From positions 62,001 to 126,000 of the forward strand of contig WBZZ01000886.1 of NCBI GenBank assembly GCA_019918135.1: DNA of 64,000 nucleotides. Reading direction: 5' to 3'. The notes under the pieces were generated by a model. That model searched no databases. It had not been told where the DNA came from and was given only the letters and a program-made list of their open reading frames with translations. Of the stretch, positions 8,301 through 18,165 are shown one piece after another. The first letter of the stretch is position 1. Each line of letters begins with the position of its first letter. The DNA is from Paulinella micropora (taxonomy: Eukaryota > Cercozoa > Imbricatea > Euglyphida > Paulinellidae). Position numbers and translations under genes: made by a program.

Positions 8301-11076
8301 TCATCCGAGGTCTAACAAGCGTAGGCACGAACTATCGGGTAGTGCCCTGTGTCTGAGCACCAAGCGTGCGTCTACCTCGTACAGACAGAAGCCCGGGTTG
8401 TAGGTAGAACGGAGCAAGCCCAGACGTTGAGCTTTTTCCGTTGACACGGGATTGGTGTACACAATTTCTATTCCAGCGGCCGGTTTCTCTTCCGCTACCA
8501 CGACTACATCCACCACGGCGCACCTAGGATGATCGTCTCTTGAAAGTTCGGATAAGTTGTTTGCGACCTCAGCACACATGAGCGCGCACTCTGGCCATGT
8601 TTGTTTCAGGCCTATGCCAAGCGCCGCAATTGGATATTCACAAAAAACACCTTTATGAGGTTTTTCTTTCATACCGTTATATGTGTCAATGGGGCCCCAG
8701 CGAACGCGGCCCTCTGTGTTGGTCTCACGCAGCCAATCGCAGATATTTTGCTTTGCGGCCCTGTGTATTTCAGACTCGTATGCCTTGAAAACGCTCGGCG
8801 GGGTTTCAACGCCGCCTCCGTAGACACCGAGCCCACAGTGAAAAATCTGTCGAATTCTGGTAGCAGCCCTTGCGCATGCACCCACTGCACATAGGCAGCG
8901 TCGTGCAGCATCTCTCGCAAGCTCCTGCCTCTGTATTTTCCAAAGGGACAATTAAGCTGCACGCCTCCTTGTTCAAGCGTTCCTGCTCTGCAGCGGGTAT
9001 AAGAGCAGCCTGGGCTGGGGGTTCCGCCTTTTGGGCAAAGTCTGAGGGAACCATACCCACCCTTCCTTCGTGGCATTGTTCCCCACCGTATCGTGCCTTT
9101 GCTCTGCCCTGCGCAGCTTCCATCGCCGTCCTCTCCGGTGCGAGTGATAGGGTGCATGCCTCTGCGATCTCCCAGGCTGTCTGTCCCTGAAACTTGTCGG
9201 GTACGATTTCGTAGACCGAAAAAGTTCTATTCCCTTTTCTAAAATTCCGGTCGGGTCGAGAGGGGTTTCTGGTTCGCACTAGCTTGCACGGAAGAAGCAA
9301 GGGCATGACATCTTTGCTGGCAGCGAGGGCTACCTGCAGAGAGAGCACTTTGTCTTTGTCTTCCAGGACGAATAGGATGTGTGGGCTCGGGTGCCACCTT
9401 TCTAGTACGACGCGACAGCCTGCTTGGAGTGCGCGCAAGGACTGGGTGAGCTGCTTACCATCGATTTCCCAGGTTGTAAACTGTAGAACCCGGTTGTCTT
9501 TGTGGAGGCTGCACTTTAGTGCGGTTAGAAAATCAGTTACTGCTGCCAAGGCAGGGAGCGTGACATTTTGACTGTCGAATAAAGCCACGAAAGTCCCAGG
9601 CTTGAACTCCTGCGCGTAGACCTCGGAAAGGGTATATTCGCTGAGAAGTTTGAGCCAGAGATACAAACGCGAGAAGTCTTTTGCGATACATTCGCTGACC
9701 GTTGTCCAAGAGGGCTGCAGGGTAGGGAATGTGGCAGCAAAGGTAAAAAGAGCAGTCCGGTCTTTGCGCTTTTCCTGCGCCAACACGGGGTTTTGTGCTG
9801 CTAGAGCGTGTTCCTCCTCATTGCAGACCCCGCTGTGAAGACGTTTGGCCTCTTGAACAATCTCTCCCCAACTAGGCGGCGGGGGCTCAGACGCAGGGTT
9901 CTCTTGAACGCCCATCCCCTCCTGGGTACCATCTTGCTCGGAGTCTTGTTTTGCCGTTTTCAGCCTGAGCGCATAGGCAGCTAGCACGACCTCCTCGACT
10001 TGTGCGCGGCTTGCCAGGCGTTCCATGCGGCTTGCTCGCTGCTCCCGAGTCCGTTCCTGGATCTCGGCTCGTGCGGCCGCGTGTGCTGTGTGTAGTACCT
10101 TGTTCTCGTCGCGCGAAAGGGCACGCTCCTGATCGTTGTAATCACGGAGGTAGTCATGTCTTTGTGCGCGGGGTGGGAGTCGGATGGCGCTGTAGTCTAC
10201 CTGAACAATATCTGTGCCCATCTCCCGCAGATGCCAGAAAAGTTCGCGGAGGGTGTGCCGGCGAGAAAGAGCGGCGCTAAGTGTGTTATAGGATGCGCAT
10301 TGCGCGACCCAGGCATCAGCCTTAGACCAATGCATGTGTCCGTCCTCTGTCCGGACGGATACCAACGAGGAGCAGGAGCTGTCTACGCCAAAGTCGAGCT
10401 CGACTGAGACTGTGTGGTCCTCCTCCCTGTCGAGCGACTGCCGCACCTGGGTGGCTGATCTGGCGACAGACAAACTCAAAGCCGGCCTCCGGGTCGCTAG
10501 GTGCGGCCACTGGCCGCGTGGCCTCGAGCACAAGCCACTCTGTCCTGCTGGCGCCCAGGGCCGGTGGCTCAGCGGGCGGAGCCGCTTCCCCCGTCACCAG
10601 CAGCCGGACGCTCAGGCGCCCTCCCACGTTATCCTGGAAGACGAGCACGTGTACGGACCACCGCGGGGCGGCCGGGCACTCCTGCCTGAGACGCGCACTG
10701 AATTCATCCAAGGGGAGCAGGGTGGTTGCGTGCTGCTGCGTCGACAAGGGGAAGCTCAAGGACTGTCTCAGCAGGGCTCGCGCTGCGGCGACTATCCGCA
10801 GGAACGAGAGGGTAGCCCGTGCTTCCAACAGAAGTTTCTCTTCCTGGCCTCTGCGCAGCCGGAGCTGGTCTGCCAAGAGGCGTGCGTATTCGCGGCAAGT
10901 CCTGGCTAGCCGCTGCAGCTCGTCGGAGGACAGCAGGGGGCTAGCGCTTCCAGCAGCTCCGGCGGCAGGTGGGCGAGCGTGGTCACGCACAGCTCATGGG
11001 CCTCGGGCTCGGGGCCGTCCATTCTGGGCTTCTTGCGGCTGCAGCCGGCAGACGCGTGCGTACACTCTCTGAACAT
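8301..11076 (-). pseudogene. F-box-like / nuclease-like locus (broken)
   Basis: A long reverse-strand locus read in several frames and therefore broken (about three breaks); it may be one large gene or two adjacent ones. In order it holds: an F-box-like segment near its ATG at 11076 (LAHLPPELLEAL); a long middle region with helical charged stretches and the LPCKLVRTRNP segment; a piece reading FGKYRGRSLREML with a following YVQWVHAQG, which matches the ExoX-like C-terminal domain; and a terminal piece with HRAAKQNICDWL, FCEYPI, VVDVVVV and GIEIVYTNP, an arrangement like PD-(D/E)XK/CoiA-type nucleases. It is divergent from the F-box-like locus at 11314. Domain calls are by motif only. Confidence 0.45.
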
Positions 11077-11313
11077 GGTGGTGATCAGGCCAAAGCTCTG
11101 CAGCTATACACACAAGCCGCCCGCAAGGGTCATGCACGAGCCAAAGAAAAAAATCGGCGCCAGTGAGCGCACTTTACTAGCCAACGGGCATCACGCACAG
11201 GGCGGGGAGGAGGGGGAGGGGTATCAAGGAAGGCGGAGAGGGATGATAAGCGAGCGAGAGAGAGAGAGAGAGACATACAAAGCAAAGAAGAGATAAAAGA
11301 GAGAGAGAGAGAA
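11077..11313. promoter_or_regulatory. Shared divergent promoter region of two F-box-like loci
   Basis: A 237 bp gap separates the reverse-strand ATG at 11076 from the forward ATG at 11314. It contains GA-repeat tracts directly upstream of the forward start, as also seen before the genes at 1341 and 16195. No specific operator recognised. Confidence 0.35.
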
Positions 11314-13611
11314 ATGAATTGCTTCTTACCCGAGGAGCTACAGGTGCTGGTTGTAGCTTTTCTGCAGCAGCAGCAACAGCGGGAGCTAACAGAAAATCCC
11401 GAGTTTATGGGCATTGTGGCGGAGGTGGAGAGACAGGCACAGATTAAAGAGGCTCTTTGGTCTCACTGGCAGGAGCACAGGAATTTGCTGCTGCACCCCG
11501 ACAAGGGTGCCGTCGAAGATTACCTGCAGAGGCTGGAACAGCCTCTGCAGGGGGCTATCAGCTGGATATGCTGCCGACCGATCTTCAGCTCAGCTTCCAA
11601 GGCGAGCTGAGCGACACACAGTCTTCGCTAGTGACTGAGTGGTTGCAGGGCATCGGACGCATTCCATCCCTTCTGTCTAGCTTGCAGGATGTTACCATCG
11701 AGACGGCCGGGCCCAAGCACTTTTCTATCCCGCTGAGCCTGCTGGCGGGTCTCAGCCCTAACATCAGCAAGCTACGCCTGCGTTGGGTAGAGGTTGTGAA
11801 CGACAGCGGCAAGGCAGGAGCGTCACTTTCCTTGTTTGGGGGCGGCAGGTAGACCTGGACTGGAAGCAGGTTCGTGCATCTTTTGACCTTGGCAAACGGA
11901 ACGAGCCGGTTCGCGGCAGGGTGGATTTTACAGACGTCAGCCTGTCCGGGCCCGGCTCCTGTCCGTGCGGGGTGGCCTGGCAGTAGCCGCGCGCGGGTGT
12001 GAGGTGTCGGAGTGCAAGGCATTAAAGAGACTAACCCTGGAGGGAGAGACAGGGGGGCCAGAGACCGCGGGGGCAAGCCTGGTTGTTCGAACCTGCAACC
12101 AGCTCCAGAGCCTGCAGGTAGCGACAGCTTTTGACACGCTGGTCGTGCAAGATTGTCCCCTGCTAGCCCGCGTCGGCTTTGAGCTCAAGGACCAGGGCTG
12201 GGGTCGGAGAAGAAGCTCTGTCGAATTGAGCCGCTGCTGCGAGCTCCGGCAACTAGTCTTGCCAGCCACGCTGCGTGGCAGGGTGCAAGTTGGAGACAGC
12301 GCCGCCCTCACGGAGGTGACGTGGCAGCCGGCGGGTAGACATGACGAAGGGCAGCCCTACGTGCTCAAGCTGAGCGCCTGCGGCCAACTGCAGACAGTCA
12401 AGGGGCCCTTTGAGGGGGGTCACGCGCCGGCCTTCCTGTTTCTAAACCAGCAGCAGTGCCAGGGCCTGCACATCGAGGGTTTCTCGCGGTTTGTGGTCAA
12501 GGACGACCCGGGCGTCGAGCACTCTGTCTTGGAGCAAGAGCAGCATGAGCGCGGAGAGCTGGCAGCTGCTTTTTACCGTCAGGTGCCTGCACGGACCGAG
12601 CTCCACGAGGAGAATGCTGGTGCTGCTGCCTCGGATCTTGATCTTGTGCTAGCCGCAAGGGCCTGTGGCGAGCTCTGCAACTTGCTCTCTGGCGCGCGGC
12701 CCCCGGCCAGGCGCCCGCTGGAGGAAATCGTGCAGGACCTCTGGCACAGAGCCTGCCGTGCTGCAGGTTTGGGCCCTGGTAGCAGGACCGCTGCAGAGGC
12801 TGCTATTACTAGTGCTCCGGGCCTCGAGCTGGAGACCCTGCGGTTGGTGGCGGGGGTGTGCCGCCGCCTGGCCCAAGGGCAACAGCCACCACCAGAGACG
12901 CCGCCACCTCTTCACTTGCTGGAACAACTTGTCCAAAACGGCCCTGCTGCACTGTACTCGCTCCTGGCCACGCATCGCGATTCTGGCCAGGCTATACTGC
13001 GTGCTTTCCAAGCCCCAGATCTCAACGCGCAGCTGGGCCCGCTCTGCTGCCTAGCGGGGCTATGGGGCGAATGTTCATTGCCGAGGCTCTGCTCTCTGCT
13101 TTCCTCTGACGACGAGGCGGAGGCACTCACGTGGACCGTCACTCACGTCATGTTAGCCATCGATCCCACTGCCATAGTAAGGCGGGCCAACGAACGACTC
13201 TTGCAGTGGCTGAGCGGGCTTGGCCAGGCTTGGTTGTCTGCGGCGGGGGAAGGGGACGACAAAACAGCTCCCCCCCCACCTAGCCCGCCTAGGCGGCTCG
13301 AGCACTTTGACGCGCAGCTGCTGACAGAGCTCTCTCGTTCGGTCATAGCCAGCCTAGCCGGTCACGAGCCCAGCCCGACAATCACGGGCTCGCGACGACG
13401 TAGCAAACCTTCGCGCACCACCACCACCCCGGCGCCAAGCGCCGCGGCACGGACGCTTGCCTCGACCACGGTCAGCTGGCAGCGCTGCCACGAGCGGGCG
13501 GAGGTTAGATTTCTAACACCCCCCTGGAAAAACAAAAACAACAAAAAAAAAGAAAAGAGAAAAGGGAGGAAAAGGGGGGGTGCCCCGCCCTTCCCTCTCC
13601 CCGCTTTGTAG
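11314..13611 (+). pseudogene. F-box-like / leucine-rich repeat-like locus (broken)
   Basis: The locus opens at ATG 11314 with FLPEELQVLVVAFL, an F-box-like start, followed by helical glutamine-rich sequence. Later segments show irregular leucine-rich repeat spacing (SECKALKRLTLEG, CNQLQSLQVATAF, CELRQLVLPATL, CGQLQTVKG), then a helical C-terminal region of about 300 residues. It ends in a basic, low-complexity tail at 13611. It is read in more than one frame and looks broken two or three times. F-box proteins with repeat domains usually select substrates for SCF ubiquitin ligases, and large DNA viruses often carry them. The locus sits head to head with the F-box-like locus at 8301-11076. Confidence 0.5.
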
Positions 13612-13648
13612 GTGTATCTCTTTTTTTAAAGAAAGAGGACAAAAGAGA

Positions 13649-14632
13649 ATGAGGAGCAGAAAGAGGGACATGCCCGAAAGTAAAGAATCACCGTGGTTCA
13701 GGCGCGAGCTTGTAGCGAGCTTTTTGCGCGAACGGCACAGCCTAGGGGACCCCGTGACCTTCGAGCTTGTGCGCAAACACACCGGTTCAGAGGCCAATTG
13801 TTTTTACGTCCGGTACGGCCGCAACCGAGAGGGCTCTCGGCGCCACAACTGCGCGGCCTACGACGGCTCTACGCACGAAAGAAACAACGCTCTGATTACG
13901 GCCTGCGCAGAACCCTGGGTGGTGTCTGTGCTCTGCCTAGCGCAGAGCTGCAAAGCAAAAGGGCCGGCGAGATTCCAGGTGCAGACCCAGCCCGTACCCC
14001 AGGATGCCGCCACGGACTCCAAGGGGGAGCACAAGCGCCCGCTTGCGACAGAGCAGCTGGCCCTAATCCCCAGCGCACCGCCCCTCCCGCCCCTGCCGCT
14101 CCGGCCCGCCGCGCCGGGCCGCGTCGTCAGAGAACTGTGGGCACTAGGCGAGGAAGAGCTCTGTTTGCTGCGAGGCAAACAGCACCTGGAGCGCGCGCTA
14201 GCGGACATGCGGAAGAAGTGCTACAACGCCAACGAGGTCGGCTGCGCCCCTGTGTACCTGGGCTTCATCGAGGCGCTAGCCAATCTACCGCACAAGGTAA
14301 GCACAAAGCAGGCGTGCGATCTGGTACTCCAAAACAGGGGACATCACTTACTCCAAAGCTACTTTGACAAGGACGGTAAACGCAAGCTGGCGTACCACAT
14401 AGACCACATCGTGCCACGCCGGCTGGGAGGTTTTGATCATCCACGCAACTACGCCATTATGCCAGCAATTTTCAACCAAAAGTTCGGCTCTTGGTTTCTA
14501 CCTGCCAAGACTCACTACCTTGGGCGCGCCGCCACGCGGCAAACACTTCTCTTTACTGATTACATTCGCAAGAAGACACTAGCGACGCTAGCGCTAGACG
14601 ACCTGCCTAAACTAAACCTGCAGTCTCATTAA
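13649..14632 (+). CDS. HNH endonuclease with UL52/PrimPol-type zinc finger
   Basis: A 327-residue protein from ATG 13649 that looks whole. Residues about 50-105 hold SRRHNCAAYDGSTHERNN followed by VSVLCLAQSC. This is the C-x-H...C-x4-C arrangement of the zinc finger found in PrimPol and herpesvirus UL52 primases, and it is clearly related to the finger in the helicase genes at 16.7-20 kb. A proline-rich linker follows. The C-terminal third carries an HNH core: HIDHIVPRRLGG, then NYAIMP and NQKFG. A nuclease joined to a primase-type finger suggests DNA recognition during replication, recombination or homing. It ends at an ATTAAA that overlaps its stop codon and converges with kinase-like locus 1. 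Confidence 0.75.
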   Translation: MRSRKRDMPESKESPWFRRELVASFLRERHSLGDPVTFELVRKHTGSEANCFYVRYGRNREGSRRHNCAAYDGSTHERNNALITACAEPWVVSVLCLAQSCKAKGPARFQVQTQPVPQDAATDSKGEHKRPLATEQLALIPSAPPLPPLPLRPAAPGRVVRELWALGEEELCLLRGKQHLERALADMRKKCYNANEVGCAPVYLGFIEALANLPHKVSTKQACDLVLQNRGHHLLQSYFDKDGKRKLAYHIDHIVPRRLGGFDHPRNYAIMPAIFNQKFGSWFLPAKTHYLGRAATRQTLLFTDYIRKKTLATLALDDLPKLNLQSH

Positions 14633-14633
14633 A
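14628..14633 (+). terminator. ATTAAA polyadenylation signal of the HNH gene
   Basis: ATTAAA overlaps the TAA stop of the HNH gene and is followed by a pyrimidine run. The same hexamer, usually as TCATTAAA, recurs at the 3' ends of neighbouring forward genes. Confidence 0.55.
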
Positions 14634-14652
14634 TCTTCTCTCTTTTTTTTTA

Positions 14653-15947
14653 CTAAGACTTGGCGGGTGCTGGCCGAGGGAGCCACCCCGTGACGCGTTC
14701 CAAGCGTTTTTCAACTAGGCAGTACAAAAGCTCCCTGCCCTGGCCGGGCCCCAGTGCCCAGTCCACCACGTGCAGCAACGTCTCCAAATGCTCGGCACGG
14801 TAGTTTACAGCCGCCCGCTCCGCACCAAGCAGAACGCACAGGCGCCAGGCCAGGTAGCTCGCAAAGTCCTCCGGGCACAGGGCTTTGTACGCGTCCGTAG
14901 TGCACACAAAACAAGACGCGCCCCGCGGCCCCCCCGGGGGTCGACAGAGAAACCACAGCTCCCTCTCCGTATGCGTCGTTATCCAGGGGTTTTCTTTTAG
15001 CCTGCCTAGCAGTTCTGCCAAGTCCCTGGGCCTCCGGGGCAAACCGCGTGCCAAACGCGCAGTAGCCTCGTCCCGCAGACCCACCCAGAAGCCCGGCAGC
15101 TGTAGCATGGCGTACAGGCTCCAGTAGCGCAAGTTCTCTGCGCTCTCTTCCAGAAAGAGGCGGCGGGCGCCGCTCCAGCCGGCCTGCAAACGCTCCTGGC
15201 GCCAGCCCGGAAGGTACTTCAGCGCCAGCAGCAGCGGGTCTGGGAAAACCGTGGCCACGTACACCGCCATTGCGTCCTCGTAGCCTGCCGGCAGTGCCCC
15301 GGGCGCAACCCCCCCCCCCAGGCCGGCCGGTGCATCGTCGCCTTGTCCAGATCCGTCAGCACCACGCGTCTTGCAGTATCACAGACGCCAGCGCGCCCCT
15401 CCCCGTGGACTAGGTTCGCTAGCACGTTCGCCGCCTTCAGATCCCGAAAGAACCAACCTTGTCTGCCCAGCACGGCCAGATGAGCTAGCAACGGCTCTAG
15501 CACCTGGGCACATATCTCCGCCGCGCTCGGCAGGCTCGCCGCGTCCGTCTCCTTCAGCCACGCCGACAAGTCCACGTCTAGTCTTTCCATCAAAAAAGCA
15601 CAGTACTTGCCGTTCTTGCCCATCTCCCGCTTCGACGCCACCAACAGCTTCAGGGCTGCCGACAGCGGCTCTTGGCAGCTTCGGGCCTTGCGCAACCTAT
15701 AGCTTTCTACGCAGTCCGCCTCCAGCACAAACACGCGCAGAAGTCGAGGCGCCACGCCCAGCTCAGAGCCTAATCTACACCCAAACTGCTGCTCCTTTTG
15801 CCAATCATAAGTCAACTTGACCACATGTTTGTCTTCGCTAGGCGCGCACAGCACGTGGCCGTATGCTCCCCGCCCTACCAGCCGGGCGTTCTGCAGGCTG
15901 TCCAGGAAATATCCTGTAAATTTACTGTCCAGGCAAATTGCCGTCAT
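14653..15947 (-). pseudogene. Protein kinase-like locus 1 (broken)
   Basis: From ATG 15947 the frame gives GRGAYGHV (glycine loop), HVVKLTY with the ATP-binding lysine, APRLLRVF, a hinge-like FLMERLDVDLSAWL and the catalytic loop FFRDLKAANVLANL. That is enough to call a serine/threonine protein kinase fold. A C-lobe segment follows (AVYVATVFPDPLLLALKYL and on to RYWSLYAMLQLPGF), ending at 14653. The locus looks broken about once. It is a probable paralogue of kinase-like locus 2 at 3993-5350. Viral kinases of this kind usually phosphorylate virion or host nuclear proteins; the substrate here is unknown. Confidence 0.6.
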
Positions 15948-16194
15948 TTGGGGGGGGAGGGTGGCAGGCCTCTTTTTGTTTCTGCTTTTTGCTTTCTAAA
16001 GAGTGCGAGTTCTGAGCTGCCGATGATCAGCAGAGTGTGAGGGGGGGGGCACCCCCCCTCCTGCAACTCCGCGCCACTTCTCGTGTCTGGGCGGGGCAAC
16101 CCCCCCCCCCCCCCTTTCTCATTCTCTCTCCTCATTTGTCATACCTCGCGCAGTTGGCAGCAACACAAAAACACGAAAGAAAAAGAAAGAGTTC

Positions 16195-16428
16195 ATGCCG
16201 ACTCGCGCGGAGCTGCTCCAAGCCAAGTTTCGTTTCCCTGCCGAGCCCGCCGCCTTCACGCCGACTCGCGCGGAGCTGCTTCGGGCTAAGTTTCGTTTCC
16301 AGGCTGGCGAAGCTCATCTAGAAGAAAGGCGCAAAGTGTACAAATCGTTGGGAACGGTGCAGAAACAGCTTGCGGCCCTCAAAGACACTTATCGAGAGTT
16401 GAAAAAGTCACGTACAATTAAAAGGTGA
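16195..16428 (+). CDS. Small protein with two copies of a 15-residue motif
   Basis: A 77-residue protein from ATG 16195. The motif PTRAELLQAKFRFPA at residues 2-16 is repeated as PTRAELLRAKFRFQA at about 22-36, and the coding DNA of the two is nearly identical. The rest is a basic coiled-coil-like helix (ERRKVYKSLGTVQKQL, LKDTYRELKK). The paired amphipathic helices look like a short linear binding motif used twice, for example to hold a partner subunit. It is followed by ATTAAA at 16446-16451. No family recognised. Confidence 0.6.
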   Translation: MPTRAELLQAKFRFPAEPAAFTPTRAELLRAKFRFQAGEAHLEERRKVYKSLGTVQKQLAALKDTYRELKKSRTIKR

Positions 16429-16445
16429 CAACATAGCAATAATTC

Positions 16446-16451
16446 ATTAAA
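16446..16451 (+). terminator. ATTAAA polyadenylation signal
   Basis: TCATTAAAAATC lies 18 bp after the stop of the small gene at 16195-16428 and is followed by a T run. Confidence 0.5.
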
Positions 16452-16714
16452 AATCTTTTTTTTAGTTTTCCCCAGCCCCCCGGTTTTAGCGCCCGGCCCA
16501 CCGCGTGTTAAATGAATTAGACTACCTCCGCACAGCTCAGGTTTTGCAGCGATGACGTCAAAGGAGGGTATGAGTGTTTTGCAGAACTAACCCAGAACCC
16601 AGACGTAGCCAGCGTGGGTTCTACGTCTATCGTGACAGGGAACTGTGTTGGATCTGCAGAACTCAGCTAGAGACTTTGCAAATGGCATCTTGGGCACCCC
16701 TCTCCCCCCGCTGC

Positions 16715-17564
16715 ATACCATTTCATTTTGCAAAAGATACAAAGAAGAAACTCCTGCATGAACTTCCCTCCACAACCCCCCTGCCCCAGCCAGCGCCTGT
16801 GGAACCTACTACACAGACTGGCAAGCGACCTCTGCTGCTGGTTGAGAGCGAGAGCGATATACTACTAGAGAAAACGAAAACGGAATGGCGCCAGGGATGG
16901 GAGGCAGATTACGATGGCAAGGAGACAGCCAAGAGCAATGACCCCGACGAGGAGGACAAAAAAGAAAAAGAACAGCGCAGTCACACCAAAAAGACTTCTT
17001 TTAAGATTCATGACAGAGGAGACCATTACTATATCGAATACTATGAAACCAAGACGGGAAGCAAACGTCACCCTTGCCCTGCCTACGATGGCGTCTTTCA
17101 CGATCAAAGCAATGCCAAGATCACCGCCCACACCGAGACCCGCAAATTGTTGGTTTCTTGCAGAGATGGTCCATGCTCTAGAAGGGGTTCGGTCTGTTTT
17201 CAGCTAGCGCAAACCAACGCACGGAGAGTCTGACGAGAGGTATGTGGAAAGACTTGAGCATTGGCTGCAACAGCTGCCTTCTATCAAGATGGAAGAAGCC
17301 ATCGAGCGGAAAAAAGAAGTCATGGAGGACGGGATGTCCCGCGAGAGCCTGTTCAAGAAAAGATACAGAGTGGCACGTCACACACTGATGAAGCGCCTCA
17401 CACTCTTTTTGAACACCTACCTATGCGAGGTAAAGGCAGGGTACAGGCGCATGTACGCTGTGCTTCATGTACTAGAAAGTGGAGATAAACGATGGCTGCT
17501 AGAAACGTTGGATCTGAGTGACCTGCCAATAATAAACTATGGATGCCAGTGTGCTGTGCATTAA
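16715..17564 (+). pseudogene. Helicase gene copy 0, partial (zinc finger and N-terminal part)
   Basis: This remnant encodes the UL52/PrimPol-type zinc finger (KRHPCPAYDGVFH followed by LLVSCRDGPC) and, in a second open frame at 17244-17564, a segment matching the helical region before the helicase domain of the other copies (KRLTLFLNTYLCEV). No helicase domain is present. It is broken, and ends with TCATTAAAATC at 17606-17611. It is the most degraded member of the array. Confidence 0.7.
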
Positions 17565-18165
17565 TGTGTGTATCTGGCCAAGAAAAGGGGCTTCCCTTCT
17601 TTGTCATTAAAATCTCAATTCTTGTTGAACTATAATCTATGCCCCCAAGATGATGACTTAAAAAAAAGTAAAGGAAGGGGCAGAGAAAAGATGGGAGAGG
17701 GAAAGAACGCCTTCCTCCTCCATCCTTCTTTCTTGTCCAACCTGCCCGCTTGAAGATGCTGCTGATTCTTCTCTCACGCGCTTAGGCGCGTGCGCTCTTG
17801 GCAGCATCGTTGTCTGGGGGGGGGGACCACCCTCGCTCGCTCAGCAGCACGCTTGGCCCCCCTGTCCCTCCCCCCGGACCTTGCCCCCTTTCTTTTTCTT
17901 TCCTTTTGGTATTATGCACTTTTGGCAATGCAGAAAGCGGGGAGGAGGGAAGGGGAGAGAGAGAGGAAGCCATAGGGAAAGGGAAATAGGATTTAGAGGG
18001 GTGGGGGTGGGGGGTGACTATTTTTCTCCCCCCCCCCCCACTCCATACCATTTCATTTTGTAAAAGATACAAAGAAGAAGCTCCTGCAGAGACTTCCCGC
18101 CTACCTCTCCCCCCCCCCCCTTCTTCCTGTAAGTGACCACAGCAAAGAGTGGAGGGGCGCTAGAC
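17565..18165. other. Spacer and leader before helicase copy 1
   Basis: No gene supported. After the ATTAAA at 17606-17611 the spacer is purine/pyrimidine-biased with poly-G and poly-C runs. From about 18040 it repeats the leader that also precedes copy 0 (CCATACCATTTCATTTTG and on), which marks the start of the next array unit. Confidence 0.55.
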
